64,000 bases of DNA. It comes from Caldimonas tepidiphila (lineage in GTDB: Bacteria > Pseudomonadota > Gammaproteobacteria > Burkholderiales > Burkholderiaceae_C). Below, piece after piece: positions 11,884 through 22,118 of the stretch. The stretch is taken from the NCBI RefSeq assembly GCF_003569765.1, contig NZ_QXMG01000019.1:27161-91160 (forward strand), written 5' to 3'. The translations under genes were made by a program, and so were the position numbers. Position 1 is the stretch's first letter. Each line of letters starts with the position of its first letter. The notes beneath the pieces were generated by a model. The model worked only from the letters and a program-made list of their open reading frames with translations, had not been told where the DNA came from and made no database searches.

Positions 11884-12972
11884 ATGCACGACCTCCTGAA
11901 ACGGCTCCGGCTGGAGCACCCCATCATCCTCGCGCCGATGGCCGGCGAGGCCAGCTGCGCGGCGCTGCCGGCGGCCGTCAGCGAGGCCGGCGGGCTCGGC
12001 AGCGTCGGCGTCGCCTACCTGGCGCCGGCGCGCATCACGGCGCTCGCGGCCGAGCTGCGCACGCTCACCTCGCGGCCCTTCGCGCTGAACCTGTTCTGCC
12101 CCCTGCCCCACTCGGTGGACGCCGCGCGCGTCGAGGCCTTCAACGCGCGGCTCGCCGGCTGGTTCGCAGAGCTCGGCCTGCCGCCGCCGGCGCTGCCCGG
12201 GCGCGTCGAGGAGGATTTCGACGCGCAGTTCGCCGCGGTGCTCGAGGCCCGGCCGGCGGTCGTGAGCTTCACCTTCGGCGATCCCGGCGCCGGGCGCATC
12301 CGCGCGCTGCAGGACGCAGGCGCGCAGGTCTGGGGCACCGCCACGCACGCGGCCGAGGCGCTGCGGCTGCAGGCCAGCGGCGTCGACGCCGTGATCGCGC
12401 AGGGCGCGGAAGCCGGCGGCCACCGCGGCAGCTTCATCGGCCCGCGCGACGCCGGCCTGATCGGCACGATCGCGCTGGTGCCGCAGCTCGTCGACGCGCT
12501 GGCCGAGGCGGCGCAGTCGCAGGGCCGCGCGCCAGTGCCGGTGATCGCCGCCGGGGGCATCGCCGACGCGCGGGGCGTGCGCGCGGTGCAGGCGCTCGGC
12601 GCCGCCGCGGCGGCGGTCGGCACCGCCTTCCTCGTCGCCGACGAATGCCCGCTGTCGGCGCCCTACCGCGAGGCGCTGCTCGGCGCCGACGGCGCCGACA
12701 CCGTGCTGACGGCCGCGTTCTCGGGACGCTGGGCGCGCGGGCTCGGCAACGAGTTCACGCGCGCCTTCGAAGGCGCGGCCGAGCGCGGCGAGCTGCCGGA
12801 CTTCCCGCTTCCGAACGCGCTGACGCGGCCGATGCGCCAGGCGGCCGCGAAGGCGGGCCGTGCCGGGCTGCTGAGCCTGTGGGCCGGCCAGGCGGTGGGG
12901 CTCGCGCGGGCACGGCCCGCGGCAGAGATCCTGCGCGAACTCGCGACAGGCTGGGACCGCACGGCGGGCTGA
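11884..12972 (+). CDS. Nitronate monooxygenase (2-nitropropane dioxygenase family)
   Basis: A 362-residue FMN-dependent TIM-barrel enzyme that oxidises alkyl nitronates, or in some members acts as an enoyl-ACP reductase-like protein. Family marks include HPIILAPMAGE at the N-terminus, AEAGGHRGSF (phosphate and flavin contact with the conserved His) and the late GAAAAAVGTAFL FMN-phosphate loop. Length is normal. GAGG lies close to ATG 11884. It stands alone between the alcohol dehydrogenase operon and a convergent antiporter gene. Confidence 0.9.
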   Translation: MHDLLKRLRLEHPIILAPMAGEASCAALPAAVSEAGGLGSVGVAYLAPARITALAAELRTLTSRPFALNLFCPLPHSVDAARVEAFNARLAGWFAELGLPPPALPGRVEEDFDAQFAAVLEARPAVVSFTFGDPGAGRIRALQDAGAQVWGTATHAAEALRLQASGVDAVIAQGAEAGGHRGSFIGPRDAGLIGTIALVPQLVDALAEAAQSQGRAPVPVIAAGGIADARGVRAVQALGAAAAAVGTAFLVADECPLSAPYREALLGADGADTVLTAAFSGRWARGLGNEFTRAFEGAAERGELPDFPLPNALTRPMRQAAAKAGRAGLLSLWAGQAVGLARARPAAEILRELATGWDRTAG

Positions 12973-12993
12973 GGCCTGCGCGGCAGGCGCCCC

Positions 12994-14253
12994 TCAGGCG
13001 CCCTGCTCCTGCTCGCGGCGCTTGCGGTAGCGCTCCATCAGCGGCGTCGCCGACACGCCGTGCACGATGATCGACACCGCGATCGTGACCAGCGCGGCGT
13101 CGGCGACCTCGCGGGCCCAGTCGGCCGGCGCGCCGTGCGCGATCGCATAGCTCAGGTAGTAGATCGAGCCGACGCCGCGGATGCCGAACCAGGCCACCAG
13201 CCGGCGCTGGTGCGGGGGCATCAGCTGCCGCGGCAGCACCAGCAGCACCGTCAACGGCCGCACCACCAGCAGCATCGCCGCCGCATAGGCCAGCAGCAGC
13301 AGCGACCACTCGACGGTGGCGAGCAGCGCGCCGATCAGCAGCACGACCGTCACCTCGACGAGGTGCTCGCACTGCCCGGCGAAGCGCACCAGGCGCGACG
13401 AGTGCGTCGCCTCGGTCTCGCTCGGCGGCGCGGCCGCGATCACCCCAGCAAGGCTCTGACGTTCCACGTGAAACACTCCGGCACCCGCAGCAAACACTGC
13501 GAGGAAGCCGTAACTGTGGATCTGCAGTGCGAGGCCGTAGGTCAGCGCGATCACGCCGAGCACCAGGAACTCCTCGGACTCGATCGCGAGGCCGCGTGCG
13601 CGCAGCACCACCACGGCGCGCCCGACGCCGATGCCGCACAGCCAGCCCAGGCCGATGCCGGCGGCGATCGCCCACAGCACGTCCACCGCGAACCAGCGCC
13701 AGCCCCAGTCGCCGATCTCGTGCACGCCGAACAGGCCCAGCGCCAGCATCACCGCCGGGAAGGCGGTGCCGTCGTTGATGCCGCCCTCGGCCGTCAGCGA
13801 CAGCCGCACCGCGTCGCGGTCGTCGGGCGAGTGGACCTGCACCTCGGAGGCGAGCACCGGGTCGGTGGGCGACAGCACGGCCGCCAGCAGCACCGCCGCC
13901 GCCACCGGCAGGTCGAGCAGCGCGTAGCCCGCCAGCGCCGCAAGAAAGGTCGTCGCCACCATGCCGGCGCCAGCGAGCCGGATCGGCGCGCGCCAGCGGG
14001 GCGCCGACAGCGGCATGCGCATGCGCAAGCCCACCGCGAACAGCGTGATCAGCACCGCGATCTCGGTGATCACCTCCAGCACCTTCGCGTGCCGCACCGG
14101 ATCGAGCGCGAGCAGCCCCGAGCCTTCCTGGCTGATGCCCCAGCCGATCGCGAGATAGATCAGCGCCGGCGACAGCGGCAGGCGTTCGACGATGCGGCGC
14201 GACAGCGCCATCACGACCAGCACGGCGCCGACCAGGATGAACCAGGTCACCAT
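12994..14253 (-). CDS. Cation/proton antiporter (CPA family)
   Basis: A 419-residue integral membrane protein with about 12 hydrophobic helices, beginning MVTWFILVGAVLVVMALS. The conserved antiporter signature is seen in AVLLAAVLSPTDPVLASEV and EGGINDGTAFPAVML, where NDG matches the ND motif of CPA1-type Na+/H+ exchangers. It exchanges monovalent cations for protons across the inner membrane. GAGGTG precedes ATG 14253 by 4 bases. A parS palindrome lies inside the gene at 13460-13475, where it encodes FHVE in a loop between helices. Confidence 0.92.
   Translation of the reverse strand: MVTWFILVGAVLVVMALSRRIVERLPLSPALIYLAIGWGISQEGSGLLALDPVRHAKVLEVITEIAVLITLFAVGLRMRMPLSAPRWRAPIRLAGAGMVATTFLAALAGYALLDLPVAAAVLLAAVLSPTDPVLASEVQVHSPDDRDAVRLSLTAEGGINDGTAFPAVMLALGLFGVHEIGDWGWRWFAVDVLWAIAAGIGLGWLCGIGVGRAVVVLRARGLAIESEEFLVLGVIALTYGLALQIHSYGFLAVFAAGAGVFHVERQSLAGVIAAAPPSETEATHSSRLVRFAGQCEHLVEVTVVLLIGALLATVEWSLLLLAYAAAMLLVVRPLTVLLVLPRQLMPPHQRRLVAWFGIRGVGSIYYLSYAIAHGAPADWAREVADAALVTIAVSIIVHGVSATPLMERYRKRREQEQGA
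13460..13475. other. parS site 2, inside the antiporter gene
   Basis: CGTTCCACGTGAAACA matches parS (TGTTNCACGTGAAACA) everywhere except the first base, using C at the degenerate position. It is embedded in coding sequence and read on the minus strand as the residues FHVE. Confidence 0.88.
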
Positions 14254-14333
14254 GCGGCACCTCGGGAGCGGGGCGGATTGTTCTTCATGGCACCGGGAGA
14301 GCAATCACGGTGCCTTGGGCGGCGAGGGCCGCG

Positions 14334-14717
14334 TCAGCTCAGCGCGCGGGCCTCGCGCTCGAAGGGGTTGTCGAGATAGGGCCGGCCGCCGCGCAGCCAC
14401 AGCCACAGGCTGGCGCCGAGATAGAGGGGGTAGAAGAGCAGGCCCCAGCGCTCGTACTGGCGCACGTGCACGCGCTCGTGGGCGCGGCAGGCGTCGAGCG
14501 CGCGGGCGTCGCGCGCGAGGATCACATGGCCGAGGGTGATGGCATCGAAACGGCAGGCCGGCGGCAGCCGGCCGGCGAGGCGGCCGAGGGTGCCGCCGCA
14601 GACTTCGAGGGTGCCTTCACTCAGCCGCACACTGGCACCGCCGGCACACATCGGCAGCGCCAGCAGCAGGCCCGGCAGGCTCGCGGGCAGTGCCCAGACC
14701 CGCCGCAGCAATCTCAC
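14334..14717 (-). CDS. Membrane protein with HExxH-like HERVH motif
   Basis: A 127-residue protein started by GTG 14717, which overlaps the upstream stop codon as GTGA and implies translational coupling. An N-terminal hydrophobic stretch (LPASLPGLLLALPMC) could be a signal or TM segment. The central part contains RAHERVHVRQYERWG, an H-E-x-x-H arrangement followed by a second hydrophobic segment (LLFYPLYLGASLWLWL). Proteins of this type are usually annotated as hypothetical membrane proteins. A minimal metalloprotease-like function is possible but unproven, as no third zinc ligand is obvious. Confidence 0.7.
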   Translation of the reverse strand: MRLLRRVWALPASLPGLLLALPMCAGGASVRLSEGTLEVCGGTLGRLAGRLPPACRFDAITLGHVILARDARALDACRAHERVHVRQYERWGLLFYPLYLGASLWLWLRGGRPYLDNPFEREARALS

Positions 14718-14959
14718 GCCTCGCTCGGGGCGCTGGGCACGACCTCGCCGAGCTGCACGGCCAGCTCCTTGCAGGACGGCTTGCAGACCATCTCGTTCTT
14801 GCCCAGCAGGCGCTTGGACTGGAGTTGGTCGGCAGTGCGGTGCTTGCCGCACTTGAAGCACGAACGCGTCGTGGCGCCCACCGAGAAGGGCGAGCCGCCG
14901 GGCTTGGAGCGATAACGCAGGCCGTCGTCGCGGACCTGGGTGGTGACGGGTTTCTTCAT
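14714..14959 (-). CDS. Small protein with paired-cysteine (zinc-ribbon-like) motifs
   Basis: An 81-residue basic protein, MKKPVTTQVRDDGLRYR..., with CFKCGKHR in the middle and MVCKPSCKEL later, forming a CxxC...CxxxC arrangement typical of a small zinc-binding module. The CFKCG segment resembles a treble-clef or zinc-knuckle turn. It is the first gene of a two-gene unit; its stop overlaps the GTG start of the HERVH protein. Function unknown; nucleic-acid binding is a guess from charge and zinc ligands. Confidence 0.72.
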   Translation of the reverse strand: MKKPVTTQVRDDGLRYRSKPGGSPFSVGATTRSCFKCGKHRTADQLQSKRLLGKNEMVCKPSCKELAVQLGEVVPSAPSEA

Positions 14960-15432
14960 CTTCAGCCTTGTGTTCACTGCGAGGCGCGCAAGCGCGCGAT
15001 CGCTGCAGATGGGGACGGCAGGCGCCGGTTCAAGCCGGCACGCTGTCACGACGGGGCGCCCCGGGGGGGCCGATGCGGGACGTCGCACGCATCCCGCTGC
15101 CCGCCGCCCGGTCCCCCATGGACAGGAGCCTCCCGCGGGCTGCAGGGGCCGGGGCGGGCGGCGACAAGACCGCTATTGTCGCGCGTACCGGCCGGGCGCG
15201 GCTTGCGGCCGGGCAAAACCCGTGCCGGCCGCAGCTGCATCCGGCAGCACCCCGGTCCCGGCGCTGGGAGCAGTCCGCGGCGCACTGCGCCGCACCGTCT
15301 GCCGTGCCCGGCCCCGATTGTTCACGGCGCTGAACAATGTGATCGCGACCCCGGCCTGTGCAGCGGGCCGGCATGCGCCTATGCTGCGGCCAGATCGGCA
15401 CCATCCGGCCGCCGTGCCCCGAGGACAGGTCC
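14960..15432. other. 473-base divergent intergenic region without a gene
   Basis: It separates the minus-strand zinc-ribbon gene from the plus-strand GMC oxidoreductase. No convincing small gene was found. The only distinct element is the inverted repeat at 15317-15338 described separately; the remainder is GC-rich and lacks an obvious consensus promoter. Confidence 0.6.
15317..15338. promoter_or_regulatory. 22-bp operator-like inverted repeat upstream of the GMC oxidoreductase
   Basis: ATTGTTCA and TGAACAAT form perfect 8-base arms around the 6-base spacer CGGCGC. The AT-rich arms stand out in GC-rich surroundings and lie about 95 bases before the GMC start codon. Size and symmetry fit a dimeric TetR- or LysR-type repressor site, but no regulator gene adjoins it, so the binder is unknown. 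Confidence 0.55.
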
Positions 15433-17178
15433 ATGAGCGACGCACCCACCTTCGACTACGTCATCGTCGGCGCCGGCACCGCCGGCTGCCTGCTCGCCAA
15501 CCGCCTCAGCCGCGACCCCTCGGTGCGGGTGCTGCTGATCGAGGCCGGCCGCAAGGACGACTACCACTGGGTGCACATCCCGGTCGGCTACCTCTACTGC
15601 ATCGGCAACCCGCGCACCGACTGGCTCTACAAGACCGAGGCCGACCCGGGGCTCAACGGCCGGCAGCTGCGCTACCCGCGCGGCAAGGTGCTCGGCGGCT
15701 GCTCGAGCATCAACGGCATGATCTACATGCGCGGCCAGTCGCGCGACTACGACCAGTGGGCGCGGCTCAGCGGCGACGCCGGCTGGGGCTGGTCGCAGTG
15801 CCTGCCCTACTTCAGGAAGCACGAGAACCACTGGCGGCTCGACCCGCAGCAGGCGGCGCAGGCGAGCGAGGAGTTCAAGGCGCTGCACGGCCACGGCGGC
15901 GAGTGGCGCGTCGAGAAGCAGCGGCTGCGCTGGGACGTGCTCGACGCCTTCGCCGCCGCCGCGGTGCAGGCCGGCATCCCGGCCACCGACGACTTCAATC
16001 GCGGCACCAACGAGGGCGTCGGCTACTTCGAGGTCAACCAGAAGGCCGGCTGGCGCTGGAACGCGGCCAAGGCGTTTCTCAGGCCCACCTGCCACGCGCG
16101 GCCGAACTTCACGCTGATGACGGGGGCGCAGGTCACGAAGCTCGTGCTGGAGCGCGACGGCGACGGCGTGCTGCGCGCCGGCGGCGTCGAGCTGATCGAC
16201 GAGCGCGGCGAGGCGCTGACGGTGCGCGCCGCGCGCGAGGTCGTGATGGCCGCCGGCGCGATCGGCACGCCGCAGATCCTGCAGCTGTCGGGCATCGGCA
16301 GCGGCGCGCTGCTCGCCGACCACGGCATCGTGCCGCAGCACGAGCTGCCCGGCGTCGGCGAGAACCTGCAGGACCACCTGCAGATCCGCGCCGTGTTCAA
16401 GGTGCAGGGCGTCAAGACACTCAACACGATGGCCAACTCGCTGTGGGGCAAGGGGATGATCGGGCTCGAGTACCTGCTGCGGCGCAGCGGCCCGATGAGC
16501 ATGGCGCCCTCGCAGCTCGGGGCCTTCACGCGCTCCTCGCCCGAGTTCGAGTGGCCCAACGTCGAGTACCACGTGCAGCCGCTGTCGCTCGACGCCTTCG
16601 GCGAGCCGCTGCACCGCTTCGACGCCTTCACCGCGAGCGTGTGCAACCTGAACCCCACGTCGCGCGGCCACGTGCGGTTGAGATCGCCGCGCTGGCAGGA
16701 CGCGCCGCGCATCTTCGCGAACTACCTCTCGACGCCCGAGGACCGCAAGGTCGCGGCCGACTCGCTGCGCCTGACGCGGCGCATCGCCGCGCAGCCGGCG
16801 CTGAGCGCTTACCGCCCCGAGGAGTTCCGCCCGGGCGTGCAGTACCAGAGCGACGAGGAGCTGGCGCGGCTCGCCGGCGACATCGCGACGACGATCTTCC
16901 ACCCGGTCGGCACCTGCCGCATGGGCTCTGCCTCCGACGACCAGGCGGTGGTGGACACGCGGCTGCGGGTGCGCGGCGTGCGGGGCCTGCGCGTCGTGGA
17001 CGCGAGCGTGATGCCGACGATCACCAGCGGCAACACCAACTCGCCGACGCTGATGATCGCCGAGCGCGCCGCGGAATGGATCCTGGCCGATGCGGCCCGG
17101 CCGCAGCTGCCGCTGTCGGTGGAGGCCGCGTCGCCCGGCGCCCTCAGGCCCCGGATCGCAGCGTCCGAGTCAGCGTGA
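15433..17178 (+). CDS. GMC family oxidoreductase (choline/alcohol dehydrogenase-like)
   Basis: A 581-residue FAD flavoprotein. The dinucleotide-binding motif VGAGTAGCLLANRLS is near residue 12. The GMC signature lies around GKVLGGCSSINGMIYMRG, and the C-terminal catalytic block has HPVGTCRMG and TSGNTNSPTLMIAERAAE. This family oxidises primary alcohols; resemblance to BetA/alkanol dehydrogenases is general and the substrate is not determined. ATG 15433 gives the standard N-terminus (MSDAPTFDYVIVGAGT), with GAGGACAGG before it. The last 35 bases overlap the convergent FMN-reductase gene. Confidence 0.92.
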   Translation: MSDAPTFDYVIVGAGTAGCLLANRLSRDPSVRVLLIEAGRKDDYHWVHIPVGYLYCIGNPRTDWLYKTEADPGLNGRQLRYPRGKVLGGCSSINGMIYMRGQSRDYDQWARLSGDAGWGWSQCLPYFRKHENHWRLDPQQAAQASEEFKALHGHGGEWRVEKQRLRWDVLDAFAAAAVQAGIPATDDFNRGTNEGVGYFEVNQKAGWRWNAAKAFLRPTCHARPNFTLMTGAQVTKLVLERDGDGVLRAGGVELIDERGEALTVRAAREVVMAAGAIGTPQILQLSGIGSGALLADHGIVPQHELPGVGENLQDHLQIRAVFKVQGVKTLNTMANSLWGKGMIGLEYLLRRSGPMSMAPSQLGAFTRSSPEFEWPNVEYHVQPLSLDAFGEPLHRFDAFTASVCNLNPTSRGHVRLRSPRWQDAPRIFANYLSTPEDRKVAADSLRLTRRIAAQPALSAYRPEEFRPGVQYQSDEELARLAGDIATTIFHPVGTCRMGSASDDQAVVDTRLRVRGVRGLRVVDASVMPTITSGNTNSPTLMIAERAAEWILADAARPQLPLSVEAASPGALRPRIAASESA

Positions 17179-17707
17179 CGAGCTTCGCGAGCAGCTGCGC
17201 GATCTTCTCGCGCGTCTTGTCGTCGGTGAGGCGGCCCTGCGCGTCGAAGCGCTGCGCGGCGCTGCCGATCATCACCTCCGGCTGCGCGACCACCGGCATG
17301 TCGAAGAAGACCAGCACCTGGCGCAGGTGGTACTGCGCCCGCGCGGTGCCGAGCAGGCCGGTGGACGCGCCCATGATCGCCGCAGGCTTGGCCGTCCAGG
17401 CCGCCTGCCCGTAGGGGCGCGAGGCCCAGTCGATCGCGTTCTTCAGCGCGGCGGGGATCGAGTAGTTGTGCTCGGGCGTCGCGAACAGGATCGCGTCCGC
17501 GGCGCGCACCGCGTCCTTCAGGCGCAGCACCGCCTCGGGCGCGGAGACCTCCAGGTCCTGGTTGTAGACCGGCAGTCCGTCGATCGGGTGGATCTCGAGC
17601 GTCGCGCCCTCGGGCACGAGCGACTTGGCGGCCTCGAGCGCGAGGCGGTTGTACGAGCCCTGGCGCAGGCTGCCGGGGATGCCGAGGATGCGGACGGGAT
17701 CGCTCAT
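17144..17707 (-). CDS. NAD(P)H-dependent FMN reductase (chromate/quinone reductase type)
   Basis: A 187-residue flavodoxin-like protein. The FMN phosphate loop is GIPGSLRQGSYNRLAL at about residues 9-24 and the family motif TPEHNYSIPAALKNAIDW follows in the middle. Such enzymes reduce FMN, quinones or chromate using NAD(P)H. An AGGAG motif is about 11 bases upstream of ATG 17707. It is the last gene of a minus-strand cluster headed by glf and is convergent with the GMC gene, with a 35-base overlap at the 3' ends. Confidence 0.9.
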   Translation of the reverse strand: MSDPVRILGIPGSLRQGSYNRLALEAAKSLVPEGATLEIHPIDGLPVYNQDLEVSAPEAVLRLKDAVRAADAILFATPEHNYSIPAALKNAIDWASRPYGQAAWTAKPAAIMGASTGLLGTARAQYHLRQVLVFFDMPVVAQPEVMIGSAAQRFDAQGRLTDDKTREKIAQLLAKLVTLTRTLRSGA

Positions 17708-17776
17708 GAGGGGAGGACTCCTGGATCGGGTGGGGCTCCCGTTCTACCGCAGGCGGGCGTGCCCGCGCTCCTCGCC

Positions 17777-18211
17777 TCAGTTCCAGCGCCCGTTGGCGCC
17801 CCCCACGCTGTAGCGGCCGGCGCCGAGCAGCGCGACGGCGAGCGCGCCGAACAGGAACAGGCCCTGCAGCTCCAGCGCCCAGCCGCCCTGCTTGCCGAGC
17901 GTGAAGAGCTCGCCGGCATGCACCAGCGCCACCGCGACGATCATGTTGGCGACGACCACCAGCGCCGCCGCCCGGGTCCACAGCCCGACGATCATCAGCA
18001 GCGGCGCGATCACCTCGCCGATGTAGACGCCGTAGGCCAGCACGCCGGGCAGCCCGACGTTGGCCAGCATGCCCGAGATGCCGGTCACGCCGCCGGTGAG
18101 CTTGGCGACGCCGTGCAGCAGCATCAGCAGGCCAACCGTGAGGCGCAGCACCAGCTTGCCGGCATCGTCGCCAGCGTGCGCGGAGGCAGGAGACCGGGTG
18201 ACTCTGGCCAT
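17777..18211 (-). CDS. DoxX family membrane protein
   Basis: A 144-residue protein with four hydrophobic helices. LVLRLTVGLLMLLHGVAKL opens the DoxX domain, followed by YIGEVIAPLLMIVGL and AALVVVANMIVAVALVHAG. DoxX proteins are small inner-membrane proteins linked to redox or thiol stress; the activity of this member is unknown. AAAGGAG lies 7 bases upstream of ATG 18211. It sits 28 bases after the glycosidase/reductase fusion gene and 69 bases before the FMN reductase, probably in the same transcript. Confidence 0.9.
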   Translation of the reverse strand: MARVTRSPASAHAGDDAGKLVLRLTVGLLMLLHGVAKLTGGVTGISGMLANVGLPGVLAYGVYIGEVIAPLLMIVGLWTRAAALVVVANMIVAVALVHAGELFTLGKQGGWALELQGLFLFGALAVALLGAGRYSVGGANGRWN

Positions 18212-18239
18212 GGTTCGCTCCTTTTCGCGGGACTGTCGC

Positions 18240-20527
18240 TCAGCCGCCCTGCGCGCGCTGCGCACGCTGTGGCTGCAGCGGCGGGTTCGCGGCCTCGCGG
18301 GGACCGAGCTCCGGACGCACGTCGTGCACGTCCTCGCCGCGGGTGAGGCAGCCGAACACCCGCTCGGGGGCGGCGGCGCCGAGTCCCGTGTCGACCTCGC
18401 GGAGGTAGCGCGCCATCGCGTGCTCGAGCGAGGGCATCAGACGGCCGCGCTCGGTGCCCAGCACCGCGTAGGCCGGGCGCGGCGCCGGCAGCCCGAGCGT
18501 CGCGCAGGGCACGCCCTGCACCAGCTCCTGCGGCAGCCCCGCCATGCGCGCCGCCAGCCGCGCGAAACCGGCCCAGCTCACCGCGCCGTCGTTCGCGAGG
18601 TGCCACAGGCCCTGCTCTCCGTCGATGAGCAGGTCGAGGCAGGCGCCGACGAGGTCGGGCACGTAGGTCGGCGACACGATCTGGTCCTCGGCCGCGGTCC
18701 AGCGCTCGCCGCGGCGCAGCGCCTCGAGCGCCAGCGTGACGAAGTTGTGGCGGTCCCAGGGCCCGAAGAAGGCCGAGGTGCGCACCACCAGCGCATGCGG
18801 CATCGCGTCGAGCACGCACTGCTCGGCGGCGTGCTTCGCCTCGCCGTAGGCGTTGAGCGGGCGCGGGGTGTCGCTCTCGACGTAGGGCCGGTCCTGGCGG
18901 CCGTCAAAGACGAGGTCCGACGAGAAGGTCAGCAGCTCGACGCCGGCCTGCGCGCAGGCGCGCGCCAGCACCGCCGGCCCTTCCGCGTTCTCGCGCCACT
19001 GGCGCGGGTCGTTCTGCGCGTCGTCAACGCGCACGAAGCCGGCGGTGTTGACGATCGCCCAGGGCTGCCAGCGGTCGAGCACGGCCTGCACCGAGGCCGG
19101 CTCGCCGATGTCGAGCTCGGTGCGCGTCAGCAGCCGGAACGGCAGGCCGCGCACTGCGCACATCCGCGCGAAGGCCTGCCCGAGCGTGCCGGTGGCGCCG
19201 GTGATCAGGATCGGCCGCCCGCCCTGCACCTCGCGGGCCTGCACCTCGCCGTGCGCCGGGTAGATCAGCCGCAGCTCGCGCCGCCACCAGCCCGGCACCG
19301 ACAGCACCGGGTGGTTGGGCCGGATGCCGTGGCCGAGCTGGCGCGCCACGCGCGCCAGCGCCGTGGGCCGCGGCTCGGGGCCGCGCACGTCCCACAGCCC
19401 CGGCTCGTAGTGGCCGCGCGCCTGCGTCAGCAGGCTGTCCCAGTCGAAGGCGCCCATCGCGGACCAGACGGTGACGGCGCGCATGTCCACGCCCTCGCCG
19501 CGCAGCGTCTGCGCCGCGCGCCAGCCCTCGAGCAGCCAGCGCAGCTGCTCCTCGCGGGTGCAGCCAAGGTGCACCTCGGTGATCGCGAGCGGGCGGCCGT
19601 AGCGCACCGCGGCCTCGCGCAGCCGCGCCTCGAAGCCGCCGATGTGGCGGCCGAGCACGCGCACCGCCTCGGTGTCGACGTAGCGGTCGCGGCCGTTGCC
19701 GCCGTGCAGGTGCGCCGGGTAGCGCTCGAGGCGGTGGTCGAGGAAGCGCTCGCTGGTCAGATAGCTGTTGATGCCGACGATGTCGGGCGGGCACGGCGCG
19801 CGCTGCAGCTCGTCGAGCTCGGAGGGGCCCGCGCCGGAGGAGGTCAGGTACTTCCACAGCGGGTGGCTGCGCCCCACCCTGCCGCACAGCAGGTCGTAGG
19901 ACAGCCAGCGGCGCTCGTTCTCGAACTCGGCCTGGTAGCGCAGCGGCTCGGTGCTGCTAGTGTGGCCGAGGTCGTCGGTCTGCACCAGCTGCGCCGCCGG
20001 GTTGACGGCGCGGATCGCGCGCATCGCGAGCACGGTGCCACGCACCTGGTTGAGCAGCGCGCGCACGAAGCTGCGGTCGTCGCGGCGATGCGGGTACCAG
20101 ACGCCGTAGAGCGCGGCGAAGCGCGCGGTAGTCAGCGGCTCGTTGACCGGCGTCCACATGTCGATCCACGGGTAGCGCCGCGCCACCGCGGCGGCGTACT
20201 CGGCGAGCTTCTCAGGGAAGGCGGGATCGAGCAGGTCGGTGTGGCGCGGACCGCTGCCGTGGTGCAGCAGGCCGGCGATCGGCGCGAGGCCGAGCTCGCG
20301 CATGCGCGCGAGCCGGCCGTCGGCCCAGTCCCAGTCGTAGCGACCGGGCTGCGGGGAGGTGCGCTCCCACAGCAGCGGAAAGCGCATGCGCTTCGCGCCC
20401 AGCGAGGCGAGCCGGTCCAGGTCGTCGAGCCGCTGCGCAAAGCCGCTGAGCTCGATCTGGTCCATGTACGCGTCGCCGACGCGGCTGACGGTCGGTTCGA
20501 TCCCGACCCAGAGTTCCGGCCCCGCGC

Positions 20528-20531
<4 letters not shown>
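18240..20531 (-). CDS. Fusion of a family 1 glycosidase-like domain and an RmlD-type sugar-nucleotide reductase
   Basis: A 763-residue two-domain protein. Residues 1 to about 415 resemble GH1 beta-glycosidases, with the acid/base Asn-Glu-Pro at 130-132 (WTPVNEPL) and a likely nucleophile Glu319 (AITEVHLG). Residues about 438-725 form an extended SDR domain like dTDP-4-dehydrorhamnose reductase, with GATGTLGQ at 445-452 and Tyr562-xxx-Lys566 in YGEAK. The remaining tail is disordered. The start ATG 20531 overlaps the stop of glf as ATGA. The pairing suggests making and attaching or trimming a sugar of a surface polysaccharide; the exact reactions are inferred. Confidence 0.9.
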
Positions 20532-21796
<1,265 letters not shown>

Positions 21797-22118
21797 AGCC
21801 GATCTCCTTTTGCTGCACTGCGGCGACACCGGCTCAGGAAGGGCAAGCGGTGTGCCGCCCTGGGGCGTGCCGCCGTCCGGAACAGGGGTCTTGCGGCGTC
21901 GCCGGGTGGCGCGAAAGGCATCCCGGGCTTGCGGCAGGCGCGGCCGGCGACTTGTAACGAGGGGTGGAGCGGCCGGCACCGCGGCGTGGCGCACGGAGCC
22001 GGACGGGCGACCCGTGCCGCGCGGCAGCAGGCAGGGGCGGCACGCACCCTCGCACCGCAGGCCGCCCGGAACGGGCGGGGAGCGTCGGCGGGCACGCCAT
22101 CTGCCCGTGTGAAGGGCT
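21797..22118. other. 322-base divergent intergenic region
   Basis: It lies between glf (minus) and a phosphoribosyltransferase gene (plus). Apart from the glf ribosome-binding site at its left end, I see no gene, repeat or clear promoter consensus. Confidence 0.5.
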
